From: Capillimicrobium parvum
Lineage (GTDB): Bacteria; Actinomycetota; Thermoleophilia; Solirubrobacterales; Solirubrobacteraceae
Assembly: GCF_021172045.1 (NCBI RefSeq)
Contig: NZ_CP087164.1
Location: forward strand, 2,542,001-2,606,000
Length of the DNA: 64,000 bases
Direction: 5' to 3'
The notes under the pieces are model-generated. The model was given only the letters and a program-made list of their open reading frames with translations. It was not told where the DNA came from and made no database searches. Of the stretch, positions 1 to 7,667 are shown piece by piece; position 1 is the stretch's first letter; every line of letters begins with the position of its first letter. Position numbers and translations under genes: made by a program.

Positions 1-438
1 GGCCTTGTACGCCTCCACGTCCTGCGGCGTGATCTGCTCCACGGCGACGTCACCGAAGTGGGCGGCCAGCAGCGTGGCCGTACGGCGGTAGTCGCCAAGG
101 GTGGAGGACCGCACGCGCCGGTCGTGCTCGACGTACCGCAGCCACTCGTCGGCGGCTTCGCGGAACGTCACCACGGCGGGCCTGCCGCCCACGACGCGCT
201 CGCGTTCGGCATCGAGGATGCGCACCAGTTCGTCGTTCGCGGTGCGCTCGGTGAAATACCCGGCCGGTGGACGGCCCGCCTTGGGCCAGTGCGGACCGAG
301 CCGGCGAGTCTTCTGCGTGGGGCCGAAGGTGCCGTCCTGCCGATGGTCGAGCGTGCGGTAGCGGACGTACCAGACCTCGCCCTTGGTCTTGCGCTCCTTG
401 CGGACGTGGCCAGTTGCGGCGGTAGGCTGCGGGCGCAT
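1..438 (-). CDS. Tyrosine recombinase (integrase), N-terminal part
   Basis: The first 146 codons of a gene that runs off the left edge. The start ATG at 438 follows a good AAGGAG ribosome site. The N-terminus has the short basic 'VWYVRYRTLD' strand typical of actinophage integrases. After about residue 95 comes a SAM-like core-binding domain ('TFREAADEWLRYVEHDRR', then 'STLGDYRRTATLLAAHFGD' and 'ITPQDVEAYKA'). The catalytic domain with the R-H-R-H-Y residues would lie outside the window. The protein presumably recombines the island at the tRNA-Cys site 7.2 kb to the right. It is transcribed outward, away from the rest of the element. Confidence 0.85.
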   Translation of the reverse strand, partial: MRPQPTAATGHVRKERKTKGEVWYVRYRTLDHRQDGTFGPTQKTRRLGPHWPKAGRPPAGYFTERTANDELVRILDAERERVVGGRPAVVTFREAADEWLRYVEHDRRVRSSTLGDYRRTATLLAAHFGDVAVEQITPQDVEAYKA

Positions 439-461
439 CTCGGGCTCCTTCCGAGTTGTCA

Positions 462-492
462 GACCCCCGGTCGTTGATGCGGCGCGGGGGTC
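462..492. terminator. GC hairpin upstream of the integrase
   Basis: An 8-bp inverted repeat (GACCCCCG ... CGGGGGTC) with a 15-nt loop lies between the integrase start and the end of the gene at 562. It could stop transcription coming from that gene or act as a regulatory site. There is no T-run, so the terminator reading is weak. Confidence 0.35.
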
Positions 493-561
493 ATCTACTT
501 AAGTGACACTGCGTTGCCACTATTGCAGACCTCCCAAAAACCGTGTGCGCTCTAATTACGG

Positions 562-1140
562 TTAATCTGGGTGCGACCGACGGTGCCAGTCCGCCAGAGC
601 CGTTACAAACCTGCTGTCACGCCACCACGTTCGCGGTAGTCGCCCATCCGGTACTACCGCCCAGGGCCACGCGCCGAGTTGGGCGAGAATTACTCGTCCG
701 TCGTTCCGCCACCGTTCGACTGTGCCGGACCGCCAGGAGTCTTGACGGAACGTGACCTCGCGTAGCGCCATGGGATGGCCAGGCGACTTCCGCAGGTAGC
801 GCTCCAAGAACGTCCCGGGTGCTAGTTCCCGACGCTCGATGTCGCACATGTAGGCCACGGTCGCCGCCTCGTAGGCATTTCGTCTTGGCTGGCCCGCCGT
901 GTCGTGTTGTGGCCCCGGCTGAGTCGTGCCGTCCGTTGGACGGGTGGCGTCGGCTAGCGCCTCGGTAAACGATCGCAGCAGATCCGGCTCAGGTATGAAC
1001 AGCAGCGGTACGGCGGTGACGAGCGGCAAGGTAGGCGAGCGTCCCGTTGTGAGTCCAGCGATCACCTGTTCAAGGTCCGGGCTTTCCCCCAGTCGAGGCA
1101 GGTAATAAGTGGCGCAAACGGGGTCTCGGTCGCGCCGCAT
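562..1140 (-). CDS. Hypothetical protein of the satellite
   Basis: A 192-residue protein that I do not recognise. It is rich in Trp and Arg, especially in the last third ('RTWWRDSRFVTALADWHRR'), and has no membrane segment or signal peptide. The ATG at 1140 avoids overlap with the divergent HTH gene; an upstream ATG at 1170 would overlap it. No clear ribosome site precedes either start. It reads toward the integrase and might be co-transcribed with it, but function is unknown. Coding status rests on its length and position. Confidence 0.5.
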   Translation of the reverse strand: MRRDRDPVCATYYLPRLGESPDLEQVIAGLTTGRSPTLPLVTAVPLLFIPEPDLLRSFTEALADATRPTDGTTQPGPQHDTAGQPRRNAYEAATVAYMCDIERRELAPGTFLERYLRKSPGHPMALREVTFRQDSWRSGTVERWRNDGRVILAQLGAWPWAVVPDGRLPRTWWRDSRFVTALADWHRRSHPD

Positions 1141-1152
1141 GCTGTGCCCACG

Positions 1153-1380
1153 ATGGCTCAAGTCGCCCACAACACAGCAGGTTGGCAGTCGGACCGGCTA
1201 GTTCCCGCATCGGAGGTCGCAGGCCTCCTAGGCGTCTCCAGGAGCACGGTGGTTCGGCTCGCCGACCGCGGAGATCTACGGCCGGTGCGTCTCTCCTCCA
1301 GATGCACCCGGTACCGCATGAGCGACGTCGTCGCCTTCATCGAAGCCCGGCAGTCGAGCGCGAGCGCTGATGATGCATGA
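1153..1380 (+). CDS. Excisionase-like helix-turn-helix protein
   Basis: A 75-residue protein with one HTH_17/MerR-like domain: 'VPASEVAGLLGVSRSTVVRLADRG' forms the helix-turn-helix, followed by the wing 'YRMSDVVAFIEAR'. Proteins of this size and fold are usually excisionases or early repressors in integrative elements. It begins the rightward operon and overlaps the next gene by four bases (ATGA). A GTG at 1144 is an alternative start. It is divergent from the gene at 562-1140 with almost no gap, so one short promoter region would serve both. Confidence 0.7.
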   Translation: MAQVAHNTAGWQSDRLVPASEVAGLLGVSRSTVVRLADRGDLRPVRLSSRCTRYRMSDVVAFIEARQSSASADDA

Positions 1381-2387
1381 GCAACCTCGCAAGGTTCATC
1401 GAGTCCGGCCCAGAGACGCCGCTCGCGGAGGGGCAGGTGTTGGTGGGCACCGCTTGCGAGCACGCGTATCTCTGGGACGAGATCGAGCTTCCGTATGGCG
1501 ATGGTCCGCGCGGTCACGGAGACACTGCCGCGTGGTGTCCGAAGTGCGACGACCCGACGGCCGTGCGCCATTTTGCGATGCGCAGCGTGACGACCTCGGG
1601 GCAAGCCGTCACGGCGCGGTGGCCCGGGTGCTCAGAGGCGGGGTGGTGGTACGTGCAGATCGATAGGAAGCTCGTCCGGTGGGCGAAGCACCTGGGCCTC
1701 AAGTCGTCCCACGTCGGACTGCTCATCGCGCTCGAGGGCTATCGGAAGACCTGGGACGCGCCGACGTGGGTCAAGTACGCGACGCTCGCGAGCGAGATCG
1801 GCGACAGCGAGGACACGATCAGCCGCCGTGTGCAGGACATGGAGCAGCTCGGTCTAATCGAGGTCGACCGCACGTCTACGAACGGTCGGCGAGGGGTCTG
1901 TCGGATCACACGCAAAGGCCTGACGTTGGCGCTTGCCCATATCGCGGGGAACATTCGGCGCGACCTGCCCGGCGACCATGGGCTCGATGAGTTCCTACGC
2001 GCTCTTCGACAGCAACCGCAAGCTGCGGCTGCGCGTAACCGCAAGCTGCGGTCGGAGCAACCGCAAGTTGCGGCCACCAAAGAAGAGCAGTTTGAAGAAG
2101 AGGAAGTTGAAGAAGAGCCTCTAACGAGGCGCGACCCGGAGGATCGCGGATTGTTCGATGACGACGCTGATCCCGAGGAGGCGTTCATCGACAACGTCAT
2201 CCGCCTCTTCAACGCCGTCGAGGAGCCGATCGACGCCAAGCCCATCGAGGCACGCGACGGGACGATCTGCGCCTACGCTCACCACGCCGAGTCAGACTGG
2301 ATCAGGCACAACGGTCGCCGTGAGTGCGGCATCTGCCATCCGCCAGCGGTGCCGCGCCTCGTGGCTCGATGGGTTAGGGCCGCCTGA
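1377..2387 (+). CDS. Winged-helix replication initiator-like protein
   Basis: A 336-residue protein. Residues 1-70 contain a Cys/His cluster ending in 'CPKCDD' that may bind zinc. Residues 95-190 form a winged-helix domain ('YATLASEIGDSEDTISRRVQDMEQLGLIEVDR'). A low-complexity linker with a strongly acidic stretch follows, and a C-terminal Cys/His pattern ('CAYAHH ... CGICHP') closes the protein. A winged helix plus flexible linker is usual in phage replisome organisers. The linker DNA carries three iteron-like repeats and a purine-rich low-GC tract, matching the lambda O-gene arrangement. The gene overlaps its upstream neighbour (ATGA) and downstream neighbour (TGATG). Its role in replication is inferred. 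Confidence 0.65.
   Translation: MSNLARFIESGPETPLAEGQVLVGTACEHAYLWDEIELPYGDGPRGHGDTAAWCPKCDDPTAVRHFAMRSVTTSGQAVTARWPGCSEAGWWYVQIDRKLVRWAKHLGLKSSHVGLLIALEGYRKTWDAPTWVKYATLASEIGDSEDTISRRVQDMEQLGLIEVDRTSTNGRRGVCRITRKGLTLALAHIAGNIRRDLPGDHGLDEFLRALRQQPQAAAARNRKLRSEQPQVAATKEEQFEEEEVEEEPLTRRDPEDRGLFDDDADPEEAFIDNVIRLFNAVEEPIDAKPIEARDGTICAYAHHAESDWIRHNGRRECGICHPPAVPRLVARWVRAA
2014..2073 (+). repeat. Three iteron-like repeats inside the replication gene (candidate origin)
   Basis: The 15-mer AACCGCAAGCTGCGG occurs at 2014-2028 and 2037-2051, and AACCGCAAGTTGCGG at 2059-2073. Spacings are 23 and 22 bp, about two helical turns. Copy 2 is in a different reading frame from copies 1 and 3 (peptides QPQAAA, NRKLR, QPQVAA), so the repeat is kept at DNA level. 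An AT-richer purine tract at about 2080-2120 follows and could be the unwinding region. Confidence 0.6.
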
Positions 2388-2581
2388 TGGCCGCGCTACT
2401 GACCGCCGAAGACGTGGCCGCTCAGCTGCAGATGACGAAGGCGGGGGTCTGGAGTGAGACGCGTGCCGGACGCTTCCCGGCCGTGCGGTGCGGACGCAGC
2501 TACCGCTACCGGCAGCAGGACGTGGAGGCCTGGATCGAGACCAACGTCACCGGGGCACTGCCAACGAGGGGGCGACCATGA
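2387..2581 (+). CDS. Small HTH_17 DNA-binding protein
   Basis: A 64-residue protein made almost entirely of a MerR-like/HTH_17 domain ('LTAEDVAAQLQMTKAGVWSE', wing 'VRCGRSYRYRQQDVEAWIE'). It is the second such protein of the island and is a candidate excisionase or regulator. Its ATG overlaps the stop of the replication gene by one base, and its end overlaps the next start (ATGA), so it is translationally coupled on both sides. Confidence 0.7.
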   Translation: MAALLTAEDVAAQLQMTKAGVWSETRAGRFPAVRCGRSYRYRQQDVEAWIETNVTGALPTRGRP

Positions 2582-2916
2582 TCGCGACCGTCTTCGCATT
2601 CGAGCGCCCCGATGGAAGCTGGGGCGCGGTCAACGATGACACCGGCCGCCTGATCGGCACACAGATCGGGTTCCTCGCCGGCGTCTTCATGGCCCGGCTC
2701 AAGGTCCGTGGCGCTGACGTGCATCCGGTGCAGGTGACGCCAGCCCAGATGGCTGATCTGCTGCTGAGCGCCGGGTACGGCTCAGATCAGGCGGCGCACC
2801 GGTTCGCGCTCATCGAGGGCCAGGCCGAGGACGTCACCGATGCACTGCGCTGGGCCATCGATCTCGCCGACCTCGTGCCGCTCGCCGAGGTGCAGGAGCC
2901 GTCGTGTCAGCACTGA
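2578..2916 (+). CDS. Hypothetical satellite protein
   Basis: A 112-residue acidic protein without a recognised domain. The start ATG at 2578 follows a GAGGGGG ribosome site and overlaps the stop of the HTH gene. The N-terminus 'MIATVFAFERPDGSWGAVND' suggests a small beta-rich fold. It is the last gene of the early rightward operon and ends two bases from the convergent DUF4145 gene. Confidence 0.6.
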   Translation: MIATVFAFERPDGSWGAVNDDTGRLIGTQIGFLAGVFMARLKVRGADVHPVQVTPAQMADLLLSAGYGSDQAAHRFALIEGQAEDVTDALRWAIDLADLVPLAEVQEPSCQH

Positions 2917-2918
2917 AC

Positions 2919-3626
2919 TCAGGTTGTCGCGTCGCGCTTGGCGATGGCGTCACGCGCACCTTGCGGCAGCGCGTCGAAAAGTCCCTTGAGCTTCTTGGGC
3001 TGAGCGATGCGGTCCTGCACGATGAAGTTGATCACCGCGAACAGGGCGGTCGCCGTCTCGGTGTCGTCGCGCAAGTCCATCTCAAGGGGGTGCACGGCGT
3101 TGTTCCCGACAACCCGCAGAACATCGAGTGCCTGTTGGGTCTCGACCGGCAGGCCTGCCGCGACGAGAGCTTTGATGGCGGCGTTGGGATCCTTGCCCTG
3201 CTGGCCCAGATGGTTCTGCAGCAGCGTCTGCAGCGCGAACCGCAGCAGCGCGCAAGCACCCCGTGGGGAGGCAGAGACGATTGCGCGGGCCTCCTCGTAG
3301 TCAGCCCGCACGTCGTCTGGCATGTCGGTGTGCGGGCGTGGACCGGTCAGGGTCTGTTGCGGTTCGACCATTCGCGCCGTGATCTGCGGCGTGCCGTCCA
3401 CCATCCAGAACCCTTCGACCCAGTAGGCGTCTCTGTCGCAGTGTTGGCACGTCGAGATCCACCCATTGGAGGCGGTGGGTGTCCACTCCTCATAGTCGAC
3501 CCGGACGTTGTAGTGCAGTTGCGCCCACTCCTGAGGCGCGTAGACCCCGCACCGGGGGCAATGAAACGCCGTGCTCTTGAACGTCGGGGTGACGATTTCC
3601 CCCTCTGCGATCCGCGGCAGCGCCAT
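2919..3626 (-). CDS. DUF4145 (HEPN-like) protein, possible defence cargo
   Basis: A 235-residue protein. The N-terminal half has a zinc-ribbon-like pair ('CPRCGVYAPQEW' and 'CQHCDRDAYW'). The C-terminal half matches DUF4145: 'DYEEARAIVSASPRGACALL', a helix-rich middle, then 'VLRVVGNNAVHPLEMD'. DUF4145 is a HEPN-type fold often linked to restriction and other anti-phage loci. It is the only gene on the minus strand between the early and structural operons, where phage satellites typically carry cargo. A defensive role is inferred. Confidence 0.7.
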   Translation of the reverse strand: MALPRIAEGEIVTPTFKSTAFHCPRCGVYAPQEWAQLHYNVRVDYEEWTPTASNGWISTCQHCDRDAYWVEGFWMVDGTPQITARMVEPQQTLTGPRPHTDMPDDVRADYEEARAIVSASPRGACALLRFALQTLLQNHLGQQGKDPNAAIKALVAAGLPVETQQALDVLRVVGNNAVHPLEMDLRDDTETATALFAVINFIVQDRIAQPKKLKGLFDALPQGARDAIAKRDATT

Positions 3627-3733
3627 TGCTCAAGCGTACGGGACCGGTCGGACCTGAACGGAAGATCCGCGTCACGGCCCGCAAAGCCGTGGGAACGCCG
3701 CTTGAGGTCGCATCCCCACTGGACTTCCAGCCG

Positions 3734-3756
3734 CCGCACCTCCAACCGCACCTCCA
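3734..3756 (+). repeat. Tandem CCGCACCTCCA repeat before the packaging operon
   Basis: The 11-mer CCGCACCTCCA occurs at 3734-3744 and 3746-3756, a 12-bp period, just before the start at 3761. The same 11-mer occurs inverted at 7597-7607 next to the tRNA-Cys end of the island. It might be bound by a common protein such as an excisionase or packaging factor. Confidence 0.4.
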
Positions 3757-3760
3757 CGGC

Positions 3761-4207
3761 ATGAACCAGACAGGGCATCCCCAGACGCTCCAAGCGGTCC
3801 AGCTGGGCAACCGCAACGCCGAGCAGCACGGCCTCTACGCCGGGCCGGGGAGGGAGTTGGACCCGCTGGCGCAGGAGGTGGCCGACTGGCTGATGCAGGC
3901 CAGGCACACCGAGCCGCTGGATCTGATGGCCGCCATCGAGATCGGCAAGCTGGCGGTCCTCATCGATCGCGTGGACACGGCGCTTGGCGATGGCGTGGTG
4001 GAGCGCAAGGGTCAGCCACGCGGCCTGATCGACATGCGTATCCGGCTGTCCTCGCGGTTGGAGAAGTGGCTTCGGCAGTTCGGCCTGACGCCTGCTGCCC
4101 GCGCTGACTTCGCCAAGGCGCTGGCAGGCGGCTCGTTCAGGGAGAAGATCGAGGCACGCCGAGCGGCGCTTGCCCAGCAGCAGGAGGCCGGCGATGCGCC
4201 CCGATGA
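3761..4207 (+). CDS. Small-terminase-like protein
   Basis: A 148-residue helical protein. The segment 'LGNRNAEQHGLYAGPGREL' resembles the N-terminal '..N..HGLY/S' signature of many actinophage small terminase subunits. The rest is amphipathic helix with a basic Ala/Gln-rich tail. I place the start at ATG 3761. A TTG at 3626 would extend it through the divergent promoter with an unlikely Pro/His-rich leader. It opens the structural operon and overlaps the next gene. The family call is tentative. Confidence 0.5.
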   Translation: MNQTGHPQTLQAVQLGNRNAEQHGLYAGPGRELDPLAQEVADWLMQARHTEPLDLMAAIEIGKLAVLIDRVDTALGDGVVERKGQPRGLIDMRIRLSSRLEKWLRQFGLTPAARADFAKALAGGSFREKIEARRAALAQQQEAGDAPR

Positions 4208-4403
4208 TCCGTTCACGGCTGTGGAGATCAGCACTGCGCCGGGCTGGGATGAGAGCGGGAGCCGCGTGGATCGCTGGGCCGTCGTGCTGAAGACGGCCTA
4301 CGGCACCAGTCGCGTGTTCACCACGCCGCACCTGGAGATCGCCGTCTCCGAGGCGCACGGACACATGAGCAGAATCGAGAAGCGACGGAAGGTGGCGGCA
4401 TGA
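4194..4403 (+). CDS. Small hypothetical protein
   Basis: A 69-residue protein with no family that I recognise. The ATG at 4194 lies inside the end of the preceding gene behind a good AGGAGG site. The stop overlaps the next ATG (ATGA at 4400). The sequence contains beta-type stretches ('RWAVVLKTAYGTSRVF'). The double overlap supports real coding within the structural operon. Confidence 0.6.
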   Translation: MRPDDPFTAVEISTAPGWDESGSRVDRWAVVLKTAYGTSRVFTTPHLEIAVSEAHGHMSRIEKRRKVAA

Positions 4404-5053
4404 ACGCGCCGCGTGAGGAGTTCCTGTTGGCGTTGGAGGCGGTCGCCTATGCCGATGCGACCTCGCCGGGTGACCGGCTGCGGGCGCTGGAGATGCTGGA
4501 ACGTGAGCGCCAGAAGACGCCTGACGGCCACGCGGTGTTCGACCTCTCGGGCCTTTCAGGCGAGGCGCTGGAGCGCGAGCTCGCCGGGTTCCTTCAGCCG
4601 GGCTATCACGGCAACCCGCCTCCGCTGCCTCAGGAGGACCCAGCCGATGAGGTTGCGGCACGTGTGATCGAGCAGGTGGCTGAAGGCGAGGACACGACGA
4701 TGTTCAGTCGCACGACGGCGGCGTTAGCTCGGTACTTCCATGGCCGCGAGGACCGCGAGGACCGCGAGCAGCCGAGCGCCGAGCCCGGTGGCAAGGTGGT
4801 GCCGTTGCGTCCCTCTCAGGAGACGGCGGGCGACCGTAGCGAGCCGCCCGTGGACCCACGCATGCTGGATCGCAACGACCCTCGGGTGAAGGAGCACGTG
4901 CGAAAGCAGCAGGAGGCCGCCCGCGCCGCACTTGCCCATCAGCGGCGCGAGGCGTTGCCGGAGTCGCTGAAGGCGCTGGTGCCTCCCGGCGTGGATCCAA
5001 AGGCGGCCGATCGCCAGTGGCCGAACGGCCTGGACGGGCGCGGCCGCGGATAA
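4400..5053 (+). CDS. Hypothetical structural-operon protein
   Basis: A 217-residue, mainly helical protein with high charge. There is an acidic centre ('HGREDREDREQPSAEPGG') and a basic C-terminal helix ('VKEHVRKQQEAARAALAHQRREA'). Its place between the small-terminase-like gene and the capsid gene, and its charged helical make-up, would suit a scaffold or assembly factor, but no family match is evident. It is coupled to the previous gene by ATGA. Confidence 0.55.
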   Translation: MNAPREEFLLALEAVAYADATSPGDRLRALEMLERERQKTPDGHAVFDLSGLSGEALERELAGFLQPGYHGNPPPLPQEDPADEVAARVIEQVAEGEDTTMFSRTTAALARYFHGREDREDREQPSAEPGGKVVPLRPSQETAGDRSEPPVDPRMLDRNDPRVKEHVRKQQEAARAALAHQRREALPESLKALVPPGVDPKAADRQWPNGLDGRGRG

Positions 5054-5318
5054 CACACAGACGCGTTGCGCAACGAGTCGTGCCGCCGCGGCGTTTGGCA
5101 GGGTTCGACTTGCATACGTCGGACGCTCGCCAGGGGGCCTGTACGCAGGGTCACGCGAGATACGGCGGCACGACTGGTCAGGCGTAGCCAGAGGGCGGGA
5201 AGTCTCCGTCACGCATTTCGCTCGTTTCCGGTGCACGGCTGGGCCTCCTTCGGAGGTGAGTCACCGAGTCCAGGACGCCCGTTGGCGTCATGAATTCGCG
5301 TACTTCGGAGGGATCCCC
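5054..5318. other. Intergenic region before the capsid gene
   Basis: No convincing gene. It holds the palindrome GTTGCGCAAC near 5065 and the hairpin CCTCC-TTCG-GAGG at 5243-5255, which has a stable UUCG loop. These may be processing, attenuation or promoter elements separating the small upstream genes from the capsid gene. Confidence 0.4.
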
Positions 5319-6599
5319 GTGCGGGATGTGCAGCAGGTCCTCAACGACCTCAAGGCGCTGGCCCAGCAGCGCAACGCAGGCCACGACGTCAGCCACCATC
5401 AGACACAGCTGATCGCTGAGCTCAAGGAGCACGGCATCGTCGCATCGGTCGCCGCTCCCCCGGCCGCGCAGCCCCCGGCGCTGTCGCAAGCGCAGCTGGA
5501 GGCGGCGGTGCGCAGCGTGTTCGCCGGTCGTGGCGGCAGCCGCTTCACCACTGACGAGACGGCCGAGTTCATGAAGGCGCTGGAGTCCGGGCAGGCGCAG
5601 TACGCGCCGACCTCCTCGCAGCCGAAGGCGACCCTCGCCGGCGTCATGACCAAGGCCCTGGCCGAGGCGACTCCTTCGGCTGGCGGCTATCTCGTGCCGG
5701 TCGAGGTCAGCAACGAGGTGATGCAGCTTGTCCGGGCGCGCATTTCGGTGATGCAGATGGGGCCGCGAGTCCTGAACGTCGCCAAGGAGCTTGACCTCCC
5801 GGCGGTGGCGCTGGGGACCACGGCGGCGTTCGTGCAGGAGAACGCCCGGATCCCGGTCAGCGAGCCGCAGTTCAGCCTGACGCCGAAGCTCAAGCCCCTC
5901 CAGCTGGCCGCCCTGTCGCCGGTGTCCAACCGGCTGCTGCACGACGCCCAGACCGTGCCCGAGTTCGAAGAGATCATCCGCAGCGACCTTGCCGACGCAG
6001 TCGCCAACCGCGCCGACCTGGCCTACCTCCAGGGCCTCGGCGGCGGTACCGAGCCGCTGGGCCTGCGCAACGTCTCGGGCATCAACGTCGTCAACCTCGA
6101 CCCCACGACCGCGCCGACCCTGCTCGACTTCCGCAAGGTGGTCGCGACACTTCGGTCGCGCAACTGCCCGTTCGTCAAGCCCGGCTGGATCATGCACCCC
6201 GACGTGCTCAGCTGGCTCGAGCAGCAGACCGACACGGACGGGCACCGGCTGCTGGACGGCGAGGACCTCAGCCTCGACGCGGCGGGGACGAGCGGCACGT
6301 TCTTGGGCTTCCGGTTCCAGACCACGACGCGCATCCCAACCAACCTCACCGTCTCATCCACGCCGGGGTGCACCTACGCCCTGTTCGGTGACTTCAACGA
6401 GGTCTGGATCGGCGAGCAGGAGGGCCTTCGCCTGGACGCTTCCGACACGGCGTCCTACGTGCAGACCGTCGAGGGCGAAGACGTCCACATCCACGCCTTC
6501 CAGTTCGAGCAGACCCTGTTCAAGGCCAGGACCGCCGTGGACATCTGCCTGCGCCGCCCCGAATGGATGGTCGCCATGGAAGGGGTCAAGGTCTCCTAG
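5319..6599 (+). CDS. HK97-fold major capsid protein
   Basis: A 426-residue protein. Residues 1-110 are helical and charged, like the delta/scaffold region of HK97 capsids. The conserved core starts at 'PSAGGYLVPVEVSNEV' and includes 'LAALSPVSNRLLHDA', 'LQGLGGGTEPLGLRN', 'WIMHPDVLSWLEQQTD' and 'YALFGDFNEVWIGE'. The GTG at 5319 follows GGAGGG at the right spacing; a GTG at 5256 sits inside a hairpin and adds unlikely residues. No prohead protease is visible, so removal of the scaffold region would need a helper phage or a gene outside the window. It implies the island builds or redirects capsids. Confidence 0.88.
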   Translation: MRDVQQVLNDLKALAQQRNAGHDVSHHQTQLIAELKEHGIVASVAAPPAAQPPALSQAQLEAAVRSVFAGRGGSRFTTDETAEFMKALESGQAQYAPTSSQPKATLAGVMTKALAEATPSAGGYLVPVEVSNEVMQLVRARISVMQMGPRVLNVAKELDLPAVALGTTAAFVQENARIPVSEPQFSLTPKLKPLQLAALSPVSNRLLHDAQTVPEFEEIIRSDLADAVANRADLAYLQGLGGGTEPLGLRNVSGINVVNLDPTTAPTLLDFRKVVATLRSRNCPFVKPGWIMHPDVLSWLEQQTDTDGHRLLDGEDLSLDAAGTSGTFLGFRFQTTTRIPTNLTVSSTPGCTYALFGDFNEVWIGEQEGLRLDASDTASYVQTVEGEDVHIHAFQFEQTLFKARTAVDICLRRPEWMVAMEGVKVS

Positions 6600-6632
6600 A
6601 AGCTTCCCGGCGGACGGACGGAAGAGACGTAG

Positions 6633-7244
6633 ATGGCCGCCGCGAAGACCCGCACCGCGTGCAACAGCGGGTTGCTCTCCCAGGCCCCCAACCCCGCCCC
6701 GGTCAACGCTGAGCCGGGGCGGGCGCGGGGGACCTGGACGGACGCGCTCGACGTCGCCCGGCGCATCCTGACCCAGCGCCCCGACCTCACCTGGCCGACG
6801 CTGTGGCCCTTGCTGCTCGCCGCCGAAGTCGCCGCTGAGGACCAGGAGGACGCGTGCCGGTCTGCGCTACGGCGCGCTGCCGCCAAGGGCCAGCTTCCAA
6901 CCGTCCGTGCCGACAAGCGCGGGCCAAAGACCGGCACCGAGTGGTCGCAGCAGCGACGAGACGCGATGGCTTGGCAGAAGCCGACCCCACGGCCGATCGT
7001 CGACGAGCCAACCGTCTACGAGCTACAGAGCGAGCGCCGACAGGCGTGCCTAGCCATGCTGAGCACCCTCGTCGGAGTGATCGCCGTCGAGTTGTCCCCA
7101 AGAACGCTCGCCATCCTCGCCGCGCAGGGCTACGGGTCCGATGTCGTCATGGACGCCACCGATCGGCTCGTAGACGCTGGCCTGGCCGAGGTTCGGTGGC
7201 AGGCCCACGGCTGCGACCTCTGGCCACGGGTGGAGGCCGCGTGA
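6633..7244 (+). CDS. Hypothetical protein downstream of capsid
   Basis: A 203-residue protein without a recognised family. The N-terminal half has a helical segment rich in Trp/Leu ('DLTWPTLWPLLLAAEVAAED'), then a basic stretch ('RRAAAKGQLPTVRADKRGPK') and a helical C-terminus. The ATG at 6633 is 33 bp after the capsid stop, so it likely belongs to the capsid transcript. Its last bases overlap the next start. Confidence 0.5.
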   Translation: MAAAKTRTACNSGLLSQAPNPAPVNAEPGRARGTWTDALDVARRILTQRPDLTWPTLWPLLLAAEVAAEDQEDACRSALRRAAAKGQLPTVRADKRGPKTGTEWSQQRRDAMAWQKPTPRPIVDEPTVYELQSERRQACLAMLSTLVGVIAVELSPRTLAILAAQGYGSDVVMDATDRLVDAGLAEVRWQAHGCDLWPRVEAA

Positions 7245-7576
7245 GAGAGCCGCTACACATCGCGGGTGCGACGAGTGGCACCGCGACAACGAGCGAACTC
7301 GCTGCCGCCGCCCGGCTCATCCCCGTCGAGGGCACCGGCACCGACCCGCTTGGCCGCTACGCGAAGGGCCAGCGCTACCGGATCCCGCTGGAGCACCTGC
7401 CCGACCTCCTCGATCGCGGCTGGGTCGAACCGGCCGACGTCATCACCCCGACGCTGATCCAGATCGCCTCGATGAAGATCGAGAACCCGCTCGCCCGGCT
7501 AGCCAACCCCGTGCACCGGGTCGTCTTTGACTCGCTCACCGAGGCCGAGGCCTATGCGCTCGTTCAGGGCCTCTGA
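7241..7576 (+). CDS. Hypothetical protein at the island's right end
   Basis: A 111-residue protein starting at GTG 7241, overlapping the previous stop (GTGA). The first 60 residues read like a small beta-rich connector ('DPLGRYAKGQRYRIPLEHLPDLLDRGWVEP' region). No membrane segment is present. It is the last gene before the tRNA-Cys attachment region. Function unknown. Confidence 0.5.
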   Translation: MREPLHIAGATSGTATTSELAAAARLIPVEGTGTDPLGRYAKGQRYRIPLEHLPDLLDRGWVEPADVITPTLIQIASMKIENPLARLANPVHRVVFDSLTEAEAYALVQGL

Positions 7577-7589
7577 CGGCACATCTCGG

Positions 7590-7620
7590 GGTGCGGTGGA
7601 GGTGCGGTTCGGGGTGCGGT
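7590..7620 (+). repeat. Three GGTGCGGT repeats next to the tRNA-Cys junction
   Basis: GGTGCGGT occurs at 7590-7597, 7601-7608 and 7613-7620, 48-78 bp from the tRNA 3' end. Short tandem sites at this distance from an att core are typical arm-type sites for an integrase or excisionase. They overlap the inverted copy of the 11-mer seen at 3734. Confidence 0.45.
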
Positions 7621-7637
7621 TGAACCCCTAACGCAAG

Positions 7638-7660
7638 AACCCTCCGCAAATGGGAGGGTT
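7638..7660 (-). terminator. tRNA-Cys terminator
   Basis: An 8-bp stem AACCCTCC / GGAGGGTT with a 7-nt loop directly downstream of the tRNA-Cys 3' end on the minus strand, followed by TT. Confidence 0.6.
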
Positions 7661-7667
7661 CCGAGAG

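Noticed and set aside
2014-2073. CRISPR array
   Set aside because: Repeats are 15 bp with 7-8 bp spacers, inside a coding frame, and no cas genes are present (the SinR-like gene is not a true cas2).
3626-3760. TTG start extending the small-terminase-like gene
   Set aside because: It would overlap the divergent DUF4145 start and encode a Pro/His-rich leader.
5256-5318. Earlier GTG start for the capsid gene
   Set aside because: It sits within a UUCG hairpin and adds 21 unlikely residues; GTG 5319 has a proper GGAGGG site.
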